NCBI RefSeq assembly: GCF_040720935.1
Contig: NZ_JBFDAE010000021.1
Coordinates: 1 to 64,000 of the forward strand
DNA length: 64,000 nucleotides
Reading direction: 5' to 3'
Source of the DNA: Jejuia sp040720935
GTDB taxonomy: Bacteria; Bacteroidota; Bacteroidia; Flavobacteriales; Flavobacteriaceae
The notes beneath the pieces are model-generated. The model did no database searches and was not told where the DNA came from. It saw only the letters and a list, made by a program, of their open reading frames with translations. Positions 26,132 through 35,469 of this stretch are shown here, piece by piece. The translations under genes were made by a program, and so were the position numbers. The first letter of the stretch is position 1. Each line of letters begins with the position of its first letter.

Positions 26132-27463
26132 TTGAAATTCCTTAAACCATTCTACATACAACCCCGCTTTTTCTACGCAGGTATCGGCATTGTGATATTA
26201 TTTGCGTTAAGTTATTTTATTCCGTTGTTATTTAATATTGCCCAATTGTCCATTTTGGTTTTGGTTCTGCTCTTCTTTCTAGATATTCTAATCATATTTA
26301 TTGGAAAACAAAAAATTGAAGCCAGCCGAATTGTGCCTGAAAAATTTTCAAATGGAGATAAAAATCAAATTGAAATCAATATTAAAAACAACTATCCTTT
26401 TATAAGTCATTTAGAAATTATTGATGAAGTTCCAGAGCAATTTCAAATTCGAGATTTTAAAATAAAGGAATCTGTTAATCCACGGCAAACAAGAGCAATT
26501 CTCTACAATTTAACACCAAAAGAACGTGGTGAATACCACTTCGGAAGTTTAAATATTTATGCGTCCTCAGCTTTAAAACTGGTTTCAAAACGATTTACGT
26601 TCGATGCAGATGTGATGGTGCCCACCTACCCTAGTTTTAAACAACTTAAAAAATTTGAACTTTTAAACATCAACAAAAACGCTATGGAATATGGCCTAAA
26701 AAAAGTACGCCGTTTAGGACATACCATGGAGTTTGAGCAAATCAAGGATTATGTTTTAGGCGATGATTTACGCACCATAAACTGGAAAGCCACGGCAAAG
26801 AAAAACCAGTTAATGGTCAATCAGTTTCAAGATGAAAAGTCGCAACCTGTATATTCTATAATTGACAAGGGTCGGATTATGAAAATGCCATTTAACGGTT
26901 TAAGCCTGTTGGATTATGCCATTAATGCAACTTTGGTGATCAGTAATGTGGTATTGAAAAAACAGGATAAAGCTGGTATGCTAACGTTTTCTAAAAAAAT
27001 TGAGGATATCGTGGTTGCCGAACGACGAAGTGGACAAATGCGACTAATTTTAGAAGCCTTATATAACGTAAATACTGATTATTACGAAAGCGATTTTGGC
27101 AGACTTTACGCCAACATTAAAAGACACATCACACATAGAAGCTTACTATTAATGTACACCAATTTTGGAACTTTAGATGCATTAAACCGACAATTGCCTT
27201 ATCTAAAAGCCATTGCCAAAAGTCATTTATTGGTCGTTATTTTCTTTAAAAACACAGAACTTGACAAACTCATAAACAACAAAGCTGAAACCGTGCAGCA
27301 GGTTTACGATAAGGTTATTGCCGAAAAATTCGATTTCGAAAAACGATTAATTGTAAACGAACTTAAAAAATTCGGTATCTACTCCATTCTCACTACACCA
27401 GAGCATTTAACCGTAGATACTATAAATAAGTATTTGGAGATAAAGGCCAGAGGGTTGCTTTGA
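26132..27463 (+). CDS. DUF58 family protein (MoxR partner)
   Basis: A 443-residue membrane-anchored protein. Two N-terminal helices (about 15-30 and 35-55) are followed by a beta-rich extracytoplasmic region and then the DUF58 domain, marked by YVLGDDLRTINWKATAKKNQ and YSIIDKGRIMKMP; the C-terminal part looks like a von Willebrand A fold. The start is TTG at 26132, as no in-frame ATG precedes the first helix. It is the last gene of the operon, separated from moxR by a repeat-filled spacer. Confidence 0.87.
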   Translation: MKFLKPFYIQPRFFYAGIGIVILFALSYFIPLLFNIAQLSILVLVLLFFLDILIIFIGKQKIEASRIVPEKFSNGDKNQIEINIKNNYPFISHLEIIDEVPEQFQIRDFKIKESVNPRQTRAILYNLTPKERGEYHFGSLNIYASSALKLVSKRFTFDADVMVPTYPSFKQLKKFELLNINKNAMEYGLKKVRRLGHTMEFEQIKDYVLGDDLRTINWKATAKKNQLMVNQFQDEKSQPVYSIIDKGRIMKMPFNGLSLLDYAINATLVISNVVLKKQDKAGMLTFSKKIEDIVVAERRSGQMRLILEALYNVNTDYYESDFGRLYANIKRHITHRSLLLMYTNFGTLDALNRQLPYLKAIAKSHLLVVIFFKNTELDKLINNKAETVQQVYDKVIAEKFDFEKRLIVNELKKFGIYSILTTPEHLTVDTINKYLEIKARGLL

Positions 27464-27534
27464 TAGTTTTCAGTCGCAGTCTCAGTCTCAGTATACAGTA
27501 ACTTCCGCCCTCCCAAAAACTTCCGTCTTTTTTT

Positions 27535-27633
27535 GTCATACGTCTTATGTCTTTTTGTCTTTTTTTTGTCTTACGTCTTATGTCTTTTTGTCTTTTTTTT
27601 GTCTTACGTCTTATGTCATTTTTAGCCTTATGT
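27535..27633. repeat. 33-bp minisatellite (GTCTTACGTCTTATGTC...)
   Basis: Three near-identical units with a 33-bp period start at 27535, 27568 and 27601; each contains GTCTTACGTCTTATGTC followed by T-rich sequence. A minus-strand frame across it encodes the repetitive peptide KKRQKDIRRK and is judged to be an artefact. It fills the gap between the DUF58 and oxyR genes, after a short CAGTCGCAGTCTCAGTCTCAG tract (27474-27492). Confidence 0.85.
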
Positions 27634-27743
27634 CTTTCGTCATTTTTCAACCTCTTGTCTAAAAAGAAAAACTTATAATAAACAGCAATATCCATAAATT
27701 TTATTGATAGTTTTTATATTTTTACACCCTGAATATTTCACTT

Positions 27744-28682
27744 ATGACCATTACCCAATTATACTATGTTTTAGCGGTTGCAGAACACCAAAATTTCACT
27801 AAAGCTGCAGAAAAGTGTTTTGTGACTCAGCCTACGCTGAGTATGCAAATTCAAAAGCTGGAAGATCAACTTGATATCTTAATTTTTGATAGGAGTAAAA
27901 AGCCTATTGAGTTAACAGATGTGGGGAGAAAAATAGTGACACAAGCAAAGAACATCGTTAATGAATCCAATAGAATTCAAGATATTGTAGATCAACAAAA
28001 AGGATTTATTGGTGGGGAATTTAAATTAGGGATTATCCCAACAGTAATGCCAACATTGCTCCCTATGTTTTTAAAGACTTTCATAAAAAAACATCCAAAA
28101 ATTAAATTAAAAATTGAAGAGCTGACAACGGAAGAAATTATTTATCGTATTAACGAAGGCCATTTAGACGCTGCCATTGCTGCTACACCCCTTCAAAATG
28201 AAACCATAAAAGAGCGTGTGCTTTATTTTGAACCTTTTGTGGGCTACATTCCAAAAGGGCACAAGCTACACACCAAAGAAAAAATTAAAGCAGATGAATT
28301 AGCCATTGAAGATATGCTGCTTTTAGAAGATGGCCATTGTTTTAGAGATGGTGTTTTAAACTTATGTAAGGCATTTAAAAACCACGAAAATGATGCCTTT
28401 CAATTAGAAAGCGGAAGCATCGAAACTTTGATAAAATTATCTAATGAAGGTTTAGGAATGACATTGCTGCCGTATTTACATACATTGGATTTGAATAATA
28501 AAGCTAAAGAAAATTTACGTTATTTTGAAGAACCGTCTCCCGCTAGAGAGGTAAGCATCATCTATCATAAGAGCGAATTAAAAATGCAGATTATTGAAGC
28601 GATGCAAACGGTAATTTCGGGAATTATTAGAGGTGCTATCAAATTTCAGGATGTGAAAATCATTAGTCCGTTACCACAGTAA
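27744..28682 (+). CDS. oxyR: Hydrogen peroxide-responsive LysR-family regulator OxyR
   Basis: A 312-residue LysR-type regulator. The N-terminal winged helix-turn-helix reads FTKAAEKCFVTQPTLSMQIQ. The effector domain has the OxyR redox pair in GHCFRDGVLNLCKA: Cys199 and Cys208, the same numbering as E. coli OxyR, as well as Thr100 in the IPT strand that contacts peroxide. Peroxide would oxidise Cys199 to a disulfide with Cys208 and activate catalase/peroxidase and iron-handling genes. No catalase gene lies beside it; a small conserved gene converges on it over a shared terminator. Confidence 0.93.
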   Translation: MTITQLYYVLAVAEHQNFTKAAEKCFVTQPTLSMQIQKLEDQLDILIFDRSKKPIELTDVGRKIVTQAKNIVNESNRIQDIVDQQKGFIGGEFKLGIIPTVMPTLLPMFLKTFIKKHPKIKLKIEELTTEEIIYRINEGHLDAAIAATPLQNETIKERVLYFEPFVGYIPKGHKLHTKEKIKADELAIEDMLLLEDGHCFRDGVLNLCKAFKNHENDAFQLESGSIETLIKLSNEGLGMTLLPYLHTLDLNNKAKENLRYFEEPSPAREVSIIYHKSELKMQIIEAMQTVISGIIRGAIKFQDVKIISPLPQ

Positions 28683-28688
28683 ATTAAA

Positions 28689-28710
28689 AAAGCGACCTGT
28701 TGGTCGCTTT
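28689..28710. terminator. Bidirectional rho-independent terminator
   Basis: Perfect 9-bp stem AAAGCGACC/GGTCGCTTT with a 4-nt TGTT loop, flanked by A and T runs, directly between the convergent oxyR stop and the stop of the small gene at 28714. Confidence 0.85.
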
Positions 28711-28713
28711 AGT

Positions 28714-28911
28714 TTATGCTTTTAAATAAATTAAACATTGATTTAATTCTGGGTTTTGCCGCACAAGAGAATGAATAAAAATTTTAAGCTCTTCAATCTC
28801 GTAAGGCAATAATCTTTGTAATGCCTTTTGTACTTCTTTGCAAAACAACGATGTGTCAAAACTAACTTTATTAAGCACAGTTTTGGTGTACTCTAGCATT
28901 GCTCTTGCCAT
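28714..28911 (-). CDS. Small conserved protein downstream of oxyR, unknown function
   Basis: A 65-residue helical protein (MARAMLEYTKTVLNKVSFDT ... ELKIFIHSLVRQNPELNQCL) with two cysteines. It has normal amino-acid composition, ends exactly at the shared terminator, and has no competing gene on the other strand, so I believe it is real. I recall similar short proteins beside oxyR in Flavobacteriaceae, but no function is known. Confidence 0.65.
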   Translation of the reverse strand: MARAMLEYTKTVLNKVSFDTSLFCKEVQKALQRLLPYEIEELKIFIHSLVRQNPELNQCLIYLKA

Positions 28912-29080
28912 GGTTTTTGTTAAGGTTTTAGATTTAAATAAATAGTAAATTTTTTGGGTAATTAATGTATTTGTTATTAACCATAAAATTAATCAAAAAT
29001 TACATTCAATTTGAATTTTAGCAGGACTTTAACATAAAATGAACAAGCAGAAAAACAGGTTTTAAGTATCCATAATAACA

Positions 29081-29105
29081 AGAGCCTCAACATAATTGAG
29101 GCTCT
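29081..29105 (-). terminator. Rho-independent terminator of the beta-propeller T9SS gene
   Basis: Perfect 10-bp inverted repeat AGAGCCTCAA/TTGAGGCTCT with a 5-nt loop, 27 bp beyond the stop of the minus-strand gene at 29132. Confidence 0.8.
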
Positions 29106-29131
29106 TCACGTATTTATTGCTATTAATCTTC

Positions 29132-31795
29132 TTATTTAACAATCACTTTTTGAGTGTACATTTTATCTTGACCAATCATTCTTAGAATATATGTCCCAGC
29201 TGATTTGTCTTTTAAAGAGATAACAGAATTTGAAACATCTAAAGTACCTTTAAGTACACGTTCACCCAGTAAATTATATAAATAGTATTCATAAATAGTA
29301 TCAGTATCAACTAGTTTTACATTTAAAACACCATTAGACACCGGGTTAGGGTATAAAACTGGGGCTTTAGCATCTGAAACAGATACTTCATGTTTTGAAA
29401 GTGTTTGAGAACTTAAGTCTGTTTGCCAACTTCCTCTACCATATGTTGCCGCTCTCAGTTTTCCCGTAGTAGGTGTTGGATAAAATATCTCTAAATCTTG
29501 AACAGCGCAATTTGGCAAATTAGTTAAAAACGGCACCGCAGAAGCCGTTGAATTGTCTATGGCATACACCCCTAAATCTGCACCTATATAAACTTCATCG
29601 TTTGCATTATTCTTTCTATAAACAATGGTGTTCATTGGGATATTAGGAAGTCCCGCAGATACATTTGTCCAACTAGCACCTCCATCAGAAGTCTTATATA
29701 CTTTTTCCCCAGCAGCATATCCTGAAAACACCACCCAAACTTTATCTTCATCCGTATTTGAAACCGCTAAGTTTTTTAATTTAGCCGAAGCAACTGGCAA
29801 CCCACTTGTAATATCGGTCCAAGTAGATCCAGAATTTGTAGATTTTGAGATTATATTATCCTTAATTACATAGATATAGGTGTTATCGCTAGGTGCTACT
29901 TCAAATCTTAAAATATTTTTTGCAGCAGGACTTGGAGGAGTTGCTCCTGTTTTACTATGAGTAACCGTAAGATTTCCAGCAAACAAATCTGTAGTAACAT
30001 ATAAATCTGGGCGTCCTCCAACATAAACTTTATTAACATCTACTGGGTCTTGATGAATTGGGCTAAACCATTCTCCAGACGGTAATGCTGGAGACCATGG
30101 AATATCTAGAGGGTATGTTGCACCTCCATCGGCCGTATAAAAGAACGCTCCATTGGTAGTAGAGGACACAATTTTCATATCGTCGGTTCTATGAATAAAA
30201 CCATCCTCACCATCACCGCCGCTTAATACCGACCAAGCAGCTGTCTTAGATTTTAAAGAGCCTATATCTTGTAATCCAGCAAAGAAAAAATCTTCACTAA
30301 CTGTAGATAATGCAATATTTGTTTGTTGACCTACGGAGATATTTCCTGTAATATCGGTCCAAGTTGCACCATCATCGGTGGTTTTAGAGATACCTCCATC
30401 ACAGGTGGAAAAAAATGTGGTACTGCTCCCTGGCAAATAAGCAATATATTGAATATCTGCATGAATATATGGCTCTGGTTCACTATTCTCTCCTGGATAA
30501 GCTGGATTAGCGCCTAACCAATAAGTAATACGTGTCCAGTTGACTCCACCATCTGTAGATTGCCATTGATTTATCCCACCAATAGTTATTTTATCCTTAT
30601 TTACAGGCGAAACAGCTATGGCAAGATCATGAAATGCTTGACCACCCACAGAAGCTGACGTTGGAGCCGCACTAGTATGTAATATATTTGGCGTAGTTGC
30701 TGTTGATTGCTCAGTAAAAGTTAGCCCACTATCGGTTGAACGATAAAACCCCTCAAAACCTTGGTCGCTACTTTTTCCAATAATGGCATATACATAATCT
30801 GAATCTGCTGAAGTAACAGCTAATTCAATTCTCTCAACGGTACTAGGGCTTGGTAAATCCAATGAACTATTCGTAGTCCAAGTTGCCCCACCATCAGTTG
30901 AATTATAGATTTCCTTCCCAGCAGCATAAACAATTGATGAGCTTGAAGGCTTATATTTAATATCGCTTAAACTATTATAAATAGTTTGAGTTTGTACGGT
31001 AGTCCATCCATCAATTGTTCTAAATACACCACCATCGGTACTTACCATCATAATTAGTGGGTTATTTGGATCCATAACAATTTTTGATATTTTATAATTG
31101 TCGGTAGCAGACCATACCAATCCTGTAGTATTCCAATTTGCACCACCATCAGTAGTTTTTAATACCCCAATACTTCTTCTATCACTTTCTCTGTCGCCCG
31201 TAGCTAAGTACATGATATCACTATTTGTAGGATGTATCACTAAACCAGAACACCCTATTATGGGTAAATAATCTGAGTTTGTAGTCCAAGACGTTCCACC
31301 GTTGGTTGTTTTCCATAGGCCGCCATCTGGAGCACCTACATACATTGTAGTAGATGGGTTTTGAGGATCAAAGGTGACAAAATTTATGCGCCCTGAACCA
31401 GCATCATACCCTGATGCTACTGACCCTTGGTTTAAAGTTACCCAGTTTGATGTGGCCAAGGTTGTTTTCATTTTACTATTGGCATTTTTGGATAATTTTT
31501 CGTTATATTTTTTTTGCCATTCAAGAAAGTTTGGATACGTATGGGATGGTAATGTCATATCTCCTGATGGATACACCTTATCAGCTATTTGGTTTTCCCA
31601 ACGTTTAAAGATTTTATAACCCTGTCCCTTTTCTGGTGTTTTACTTTCCCAGTATTTGTCAAATTTTGCTTGAACATCATAGTAGGTTTCATTTTTACTT
31701 GTTCCCATTTTAGTCCAACTTTTATCGTTTTGTCCAAAGGATAAAATTGAAAAGAATGCGGTTAATACGATTGCGTAGCGTTTTCTCATTTTCAT
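29132..31795 (-). CDS. Large secreted sortilin/BNR-type beta-propeller protein with T9SS sorting domain
   Basis: An 887-residue exported protein. After the signal peptide (1-21) and a basic N-terminal region, about residues 115-800 contain many repeats ending in the Asp-box/BNR form (TTNGGTSWTTNS, TTDGGANWNTTG, STDGGATWTTNS, SSDQG.., STNSGSTWTDIT, TSDGGASWTNVS), as in sortilin/VPS10 and sialidase-type propellers, probably two propellers. The C-terminal 75 residues (VLYPNPVSNGVLNVKLVD) are a T9SS type-A sorting domain. No sialidase arginine triad is evident, so a binding or proteolysis-accessory role at the surface is more likely than glycosidase activity. Confidence 0.88.
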   Translation of the reverse strand: MKMRKRYAIVLTAFFSILSFGQNDKSWTKMGTSKNETYYDVQAKFDKYWESKTPEKGQGYKIFKRWENQIADKVYPSGDMTLPSHTYPNFLEWQKKYNEKLSKNANSKMKTTLATSNWVTLNQGSVASGYDAGSGRINFVTFDPQNPSTTMYVGAPDGGLWKTTNGGTSWTTNSDYLPIIGCSGLVIHPTNSDIMYLATGDRESDRRSIGVLKTTDGGANWNTTGLVWSATDNYKISKIVMDPNNPLIMMVSTDGGVFRTIDGWTTVQTQTIYNSLSDIKYKPSSSSIVYAAGKEIYNSTDGGATWTTNSSLDLPSPSTVERIELAVTSADSDYVYAIIGKSSDQGFEGFYRSTDSGLTFTEQSTATTPNILHTSAAPTSASVGGQAFHDLAIAVSPVNKDKITIGGINQWQSTDGGVNWTRITYWLGANPAYPGENSEPEPYIHADIQYIAYLPGSSTTFFSTCDGGISKTTDDGATWTDITGNISVGQQTNIALSTVSEDFFFAGLQDIGSLKSKTAAWSVLSGGDGEDGFIHRTDDMKIVSSTTNGAFFYTADGGATYPLDIPWSPALPSGEWFSPIHQDPVDVNKVYVGGRPDLYVTTDLFAGNLTVTHSKTGATPPSPAAKNILRFEVAPSDNTYIYVIKDNIISKSTNSGSTWTDITSGLPVASAKLKNLAVSNTDEDKVWVVFSGYAAGEKVYKTSDGGASWTNVSAGLPNIPMNTIVYRKNNANDEVYIGADLGVYAIDNSTASAVPFLTNLPNCAVQDLEIFYPTPTTGKLRAATYGRGSWQTDLSSQTLSKHEVSVSDAKAPVLYPNPVSNGVLNVKLVDTDTIYEYYLYNLLGERVLKGTLDVSNSVISLKDKSAGTYILRMIGQDKMYTQKVIVK

Positions 31796-31975
31796 AGTGA
31801 ATTAATTGATTTAAATAAATTGATCTTATGTTCTACAGTATGTAGATTCTGTAAGACATTAACATTTGTTAACACAAATATCTCAAACCATTTAATACAC
31901 TAATAATAATTAACCACACACCTACTACACATACTTAAGATTATATGTGATTTTAACTTTTAAAGAGAATTTTTT

Positions 31976-33556
31976 TTAACTATTAAATTCTTGATCAAGA
32001 AATTCCTGTAAGGTCAATTGGTTGTCTTGAAGATATAATTTCTTTCTAATACGGTAGCGTCTTCCTTCAATAGCGCGTGTAGTCGTTTTTAAAAATACGG
32101 CCATTTCCTTGCTTTTAAAACCAGCAAACATATAGTAACATATTAAAATTTCGGAGTCATTTAATTGCGGGTATTTATTTTTAATTCTTGTAAAAAAATC
32201 AATATTCAGTTCGTTTACCAATTTCAGATGGTCTTCATTTTTATCTAAAAGTACGGATGCGTTCAAATGTAAATTTTTATATAATTCTTTTATTTTTTTG
32301 CGTTGTTCGGGACTTTCACCATTGGATGAAATAGTTTTAATTTCCTTTTTTATATCGCTTATATAGTCTTCCAAACCGTGTACCTTCACCTTTAGCTTTT
32401 CATGACTTGATTTTAAATAAGAGTATTCCTCATTGCTTTTTTCAAAATCACTAGCTGTTTTTTTTGAGCGTCGATACTTTAAGATATAGAACGTTGACAC
32501 CACTATTAAAACAATAAATAGCACAATTATCCATAATTTGTTTTTTCTTTTTTGGTTTCGTGCAAGACTTAATTCAGATTCAGATTCCATCAGCTTATTA
32601 CCAATAAGCAAACTTGCATCCATTGTCTTTTTTAAGACCTGTTCCTCAAAAATTCTTAAAGAATCTATATATTTATTTTTAGACTCATAATCTTTCTTAT
32701 ACTTAAAATAGTCAATATACAGGTTGTAGAAGTTTCTTTTGTCATTATCGTTCATGGCGCTTTTAACGCCTTCAGATTTAGATAAATAAAAGAACGTAGA
32801 ATCGATTGCTTTTTTTTCAAAGTGAAATCTCCCCAATTCCCCATAAATAGTTGCTAGATGATTGACATGATTCAAGGGCGTCTTATTAGAAAAATCTTTT
32901 AAGGCCTTTAAAGCTTTAAAATGTTTATGTGCAGTTTGCAAACTATCTAAATATATATGATTCTCAGTTAATAGAAACAAAGCATACATATGATAATAAA
33001 CATCATCTTCAATGCGTTTATAATCGTCTAAATGATTTAGAATTATTTCGTTACTCCTTTTATAATCGTGATTTTTTTGGGCATCTAACGCTTCCATTTG
33101 GGTCACTTCTGCAAAGCCCTTCTTATTATTACTAAGCTTATAAAACGTTTTGGCTTTATCTAAATATTTATAGGAGCCAGTGTCTTTTTTTACGATATAA
33201 GAACTATAAAAAAGTTCTAAAGAAGCCCATCCTGCCAAGTCATAATTCTTTTCTAACTCAGCATATTTTAATGCTAATACTGTATTTTGAAACTGTTTAG
33301 ACTCTTCATTATTGTCATTATTTATTAAAACTCTTAATTCATAATAACAGGCAAGATGTCCCTTGACATTTTCACTTAAAGGTTCGGGAATTGAATCTAA
33401 ATAGCGTACTGCAATTTTGGGGTTTTCGTCTATGGTATTGCTTGCGGAATCTATGTATTTTAAATACTTTCCTTGATGACCATTTTGAGAAATAGCCTGT
33501 ATGCAAAAAGATAGCGTAATTAATAATAGAAACTTATGTAATGATTTTAGATTCAA
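31976..33556 (-). CDS. Membrane-anchored TPR protein with C-terminal LuxR-type DNA-binding domain
   Basis: A 526-residue regulator. Signal peptide 1-23, then a tetratricopeptide-like helical sensor region (about 30-330) outside the cytoplasm, one transmembrane helix (about 342-360, KLWIIVLFIVLIVVSTFYIL), a cytosolic coiled coil (about 370-430) and a helix-turn-helix (about 450-520, LNDSEILICYYMFAGFKSKE then TTTRAIEGRRYRIRKKL). This sensor-helix-HTH design, without a kinase, is common in Bacteroidota. The start is TTG at 33554-33556. The adjacent 887-residue secreted gene is a possible target. Confidence 0.85.
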   Translation of the reverse strand: MNLKSLHKFLLLITLSFCIQAISQNGHQGKYLKYIDSASNTIDENPKIAVRYLDSIPEPLSENVKGHLACYYELRVLINNDNNEESKQFQNTVLALKYAELEKNYDLAGWASLELFYSSYIVKKDTGSYKYLDKAKTFYKLSNNKKGFAEVTQMEALDAQKNHDYKRSNEIILNHLDDYKRIEDDVYYHMYALFLLTENHIYLDSLQTAHKHFKALKALKDFSNKTPLNHVNHLATIYGELGRFHFEKKAIDSTFFYLSKSEGVKSAMNDNDKRNFYNLYIDYFKYKKDYESKNKYIDSLRIFEEQVLKKTMDASLLIGNKLMESESELSLARNQKRKNKLWIIVLFIVLIVVSTFYILKYRRSKKTASDFEKSNEEYSYLKSSHEKLKVKVHGLEDYISDIKKEIKTISSNGESPEQRKKIKELYKNLHLNASVLLDKNEDHLKLVNELNIDFFTRIKNKYPQLNDSEILICYYMFAGFKSKEMAVFLKTTTRAIEGRRYRIRKKLYLQDNQLTLQEFLDQEFNS

Positions 33557-33605
33557 AAGCAGCTAGGTTATTAACATTTGTTAATTGGTTGAATGCAAAA
33601 GTAAA

Positions 33606-33634
33606 AAAAGGTCATGTTTTAAACATAACCTTTT
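33606..33634 (-). terminator. Rho-independent terminator of the AIM24 gene
   Basis: Inverted arms AAAAGGTCATGTTT and AAACATAACCTTTT around 33606-33634 pair fully on the minus-strand transcript (one G-U pair) and are followed there by a U-tract. It lies 23 bp after the stop codon at 33657 and just upstream of the regulator gene. Confidence 0.75.
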
Positions 33635-33656
33635 CTTTCTTTTTGGTATTTAAATT

Positions 33657-34457
33657 TTAAAATCTATTATCCCCATCCAATAAATCGCCTAAACCACCGA
33701 GAATACTACCTTCTCCTTTGTCCTTTCCGCCACCTCTGGGTGCTGATGCCAATACACGACCTGCCAATCTGCTAAATGGTAAAGATTGAATATAAACCGT
33801 TCCGGGGCCTTGAAGTTTCGCAAAGAATAGACCTTCTCCGCCAAACACCGTGTTTTTAATACCGCCTACAAACTCGATGTCGTAATCTACGGTGTGATCA
33901 AAACCTACGATGCAACCTGTATCTACTTTTAAGGTTTCGCCCGCTTTTAGTTCTTTCATAGCCATGGTGCCTCCTGCATGCACAAATGCCATGCCGTCAC
34001 CTTCCAGTTTTTGCATGATGAAGCCTTCGCCTCCAAAAAGTCCGCGACCTAATTTTTTAGAGAACTCAATACCAACGCTTACACCTTTTGCTGCACAAAG
34101 GAATGCATCTTTTTGGCAGATGAATTTACCGCCAAAACGGGTTAAATCTATGGGGATAATTTTCCCTGGATATGGGGAAGCGAATGATACGTTGCGTTTT
34201 CCCGTTAGGGTATTGTAAAAAGCTGTCATAAATAAACTTTCTCCGGTAAGGATGCGCTTTCCCGCGCCTAAAATTTTACCCAGAAAGCCAGAATCTTTTC
34301 CGGAGCCGTCTCCAAAAATGGTTTCCATTTTTATACCATCGTCCATCATCATAAAGCTTCCTGCTTCGGCTACAACGCCTTCTTGTGGGTCGAGTTCTAT
34401 TTCTACGTATTGCATTTCTTCGCCGTAAATACGGTAGTCTATTTCGTGTGCTGTCAT
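33657..34457 (-). CDS. AIM24 / TIGR00266 family protein
   Basis: A 266-residue soluble protein of the AIM24 family. It has the repeated beta-strand architecture of this family with GSFMMMDDGIKMETIFGDGS, EGFIMQKLEGDGMAFVHAGG and GEGLFFAKLQGPGTVYIQSL. The family is widespread and crystal structures show a beta-prism-like fold, but the biochemical role is unknown. The C-terminus is glycine-rich (APRGGGKDKGEGSILGGLGD). Single-gene unit with its own terminator. Confidence 0.88.
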   Translation of the reverse strand: MTAHEIDYRIYGEEMQYVEIELDPQEGVVAEAGSFMMMDDGIKMETIFGDGSGKDSGFLGKILGAGKRILTGESLFMTAFYNTLTGKRNVSFASPYPGKIIPIDLTRFGGKFICQKDAFLCAAKGVSVGIEFSKKLGRGLFGGEGFIMQKLEGDGMAFVHAGGTMAMKELKAGETLKVDTGCIVGFDHTVDYDIEFVGGIKNTVFGGEGLFFAKLQGPGTVYIQSLPFSRLAGRVLASAPRGGGKDKGEGSILGGLGDLLDGDNRF

Positions 34458-34870
34458 TTTAAAAAAAGTTTATTTGTTTAAAGGTTTAACTGTTTATAAG
34501 TTGGCTTACTTTGAGTTTTGTTACAAATTAAAAACGAAATTCCAATTTTCAAACACTAAATTCCAAAAAAAACTTATTTCGCTGAGTTTCGCGGAGTTTT
34601 CTCAGAAACAAAAAAAAATTTCTCGCCAAGTCGTGAAGGCACTAAGAATGACGTGACTTAATGTTTACTGTGACTGTTTACGTCTAACTTTTCTTAATTA
34701 AAGATAACTTTACAAATCTAAAGGCCGGCAGGCAGGGGCGCTAAGGCGCAAAGTTTGACGTGAATTACTGTTTACCGCGGCTGAGACTGCCTACTGCATA
34801 CTGCCAACTGCGACTAGATAGTACATTTTTTTAATCCCATACACTCCTTCGGTCTTCTGTCTTCGGTCTT
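34458..34870. other. Repeat-filled spacer of 413 bp
   Basis: No gene. It holds a CGCTGAGTTTCGCGGAGTTT tract related to the CACAGAG repeats (34578), TCTCGCCAAGTCGTGAAGGC (34621), a GGCCGGCAGGCAGG copy (34723), CTGAGACTGC...CTGCGACTAG microsatellite-like sequence (34782-34815) and TTCGGTCTTCTGTCTTCGGT (34852). All these types recur elsewhere in the window. Confidence 0.65.
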
Positions 34871-35326
34871 CTAACCTTTTACCTTCACACTCCATTCAAA
34901 ATTAAAAGTTGAAACTTCTATACCTTCTTCATTCGTACCTGTGGATTGCATCCAGAACGTTTGACCTTCTCCAGTTTCAATAGCTTTTTTTATAGCTTCA
35001 TCTATAAGACTTCCATCTTTGCACACAAACGTTATTTTACCCGTAGCTTTTTTAATAAACGTACTATTATTTGACGCTACAAGCATAGAAATACGCAGGT
35101 TACTTTCTTGGATTTTTGCCATAACCAAAGCCCCTGTAGATAATTCCGCTGCCATTCCCTGAACCACCCAATACATCGATTTAAAAGGGTTTTGATTGAT
35201 CCATCTATGTTTTACTGTTACTATGCATTTTTCATGATCTATATATTTTGCCCTTACCCCACATAAATAAGCCGAGGGTATTTTAAACATATTAAATGCA
35301 TTTATTTTACTGGGAGTCATCAACAT
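34871..35326 (-). CDS. DUF4442 hotdog-fold thioesterase-like protein
   Basis: A 151-residue protein matching DUF4442, a hotdog-fold family related to PaaI-type acyl-CoA thioesterases. Recognisable segments are KIPSAYLCGVRAKYID, RWINQNPFKSMYWVVQGMAA and ELSTGALVMAKIQES. An acyl-CoA hydrolase function is possible but not shown. The gene is divergent from the DUF4870 gene at 35470. Confidence 0.8.
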   Translation of the reverse strand: MLMTPSKINAFNMFKIPSAYLCGVRAKYIDHEKCIVTVKHRWINQNPFKSMYWVVQGMAAELSTGALVMAKIQESNLRISMLVASNNSTFIKKATGKITFVCKDGSLIDEAIKKAIETGEGQTFWMQSTGTNEEGIEVSTFNFEWSVKVKG

Positions 35327-35432
35327 AAACTATTATATTTTTCACTAAGTTATGAAATAATTTCATAGTCATAAATGTTAAAATTATGTTAATTTTTAGT
35401 ACTATGCGTAACAAAGTACCTTCTTTTAGACA

Positions 35433-35440
35433 TATATTTG
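35433..35440 (+). promoter_or_regulatory. Probable -7 box of the DUF4870 gene
   Basis: TATATTTG matches the Bacteroidota -7 consensus TAnnTTTG and lies 29 bp before the ATG at 35470. I see no good -33 TTTG at the expected distance, so the promoter is weak or activator-dependent. Confidence 0.4.
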
Positions 35441-35469
35441 CATAAGAAACTATTATATGTTTTAATATC

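Noticed and set aside
27420..27695. Minus-strand 91-codon frame with repeats KKRQKDIRRK
   Set aside because: It is the translation of a 33-bp minisatellite, overlaps the DUF58 end and has no natural protein character.
29132..31795. Sialidase assignment for the beta-propeller protein
   Set aside because: Asp-box repeats are present but no sialidase arginine triad or nucleophile is evident.
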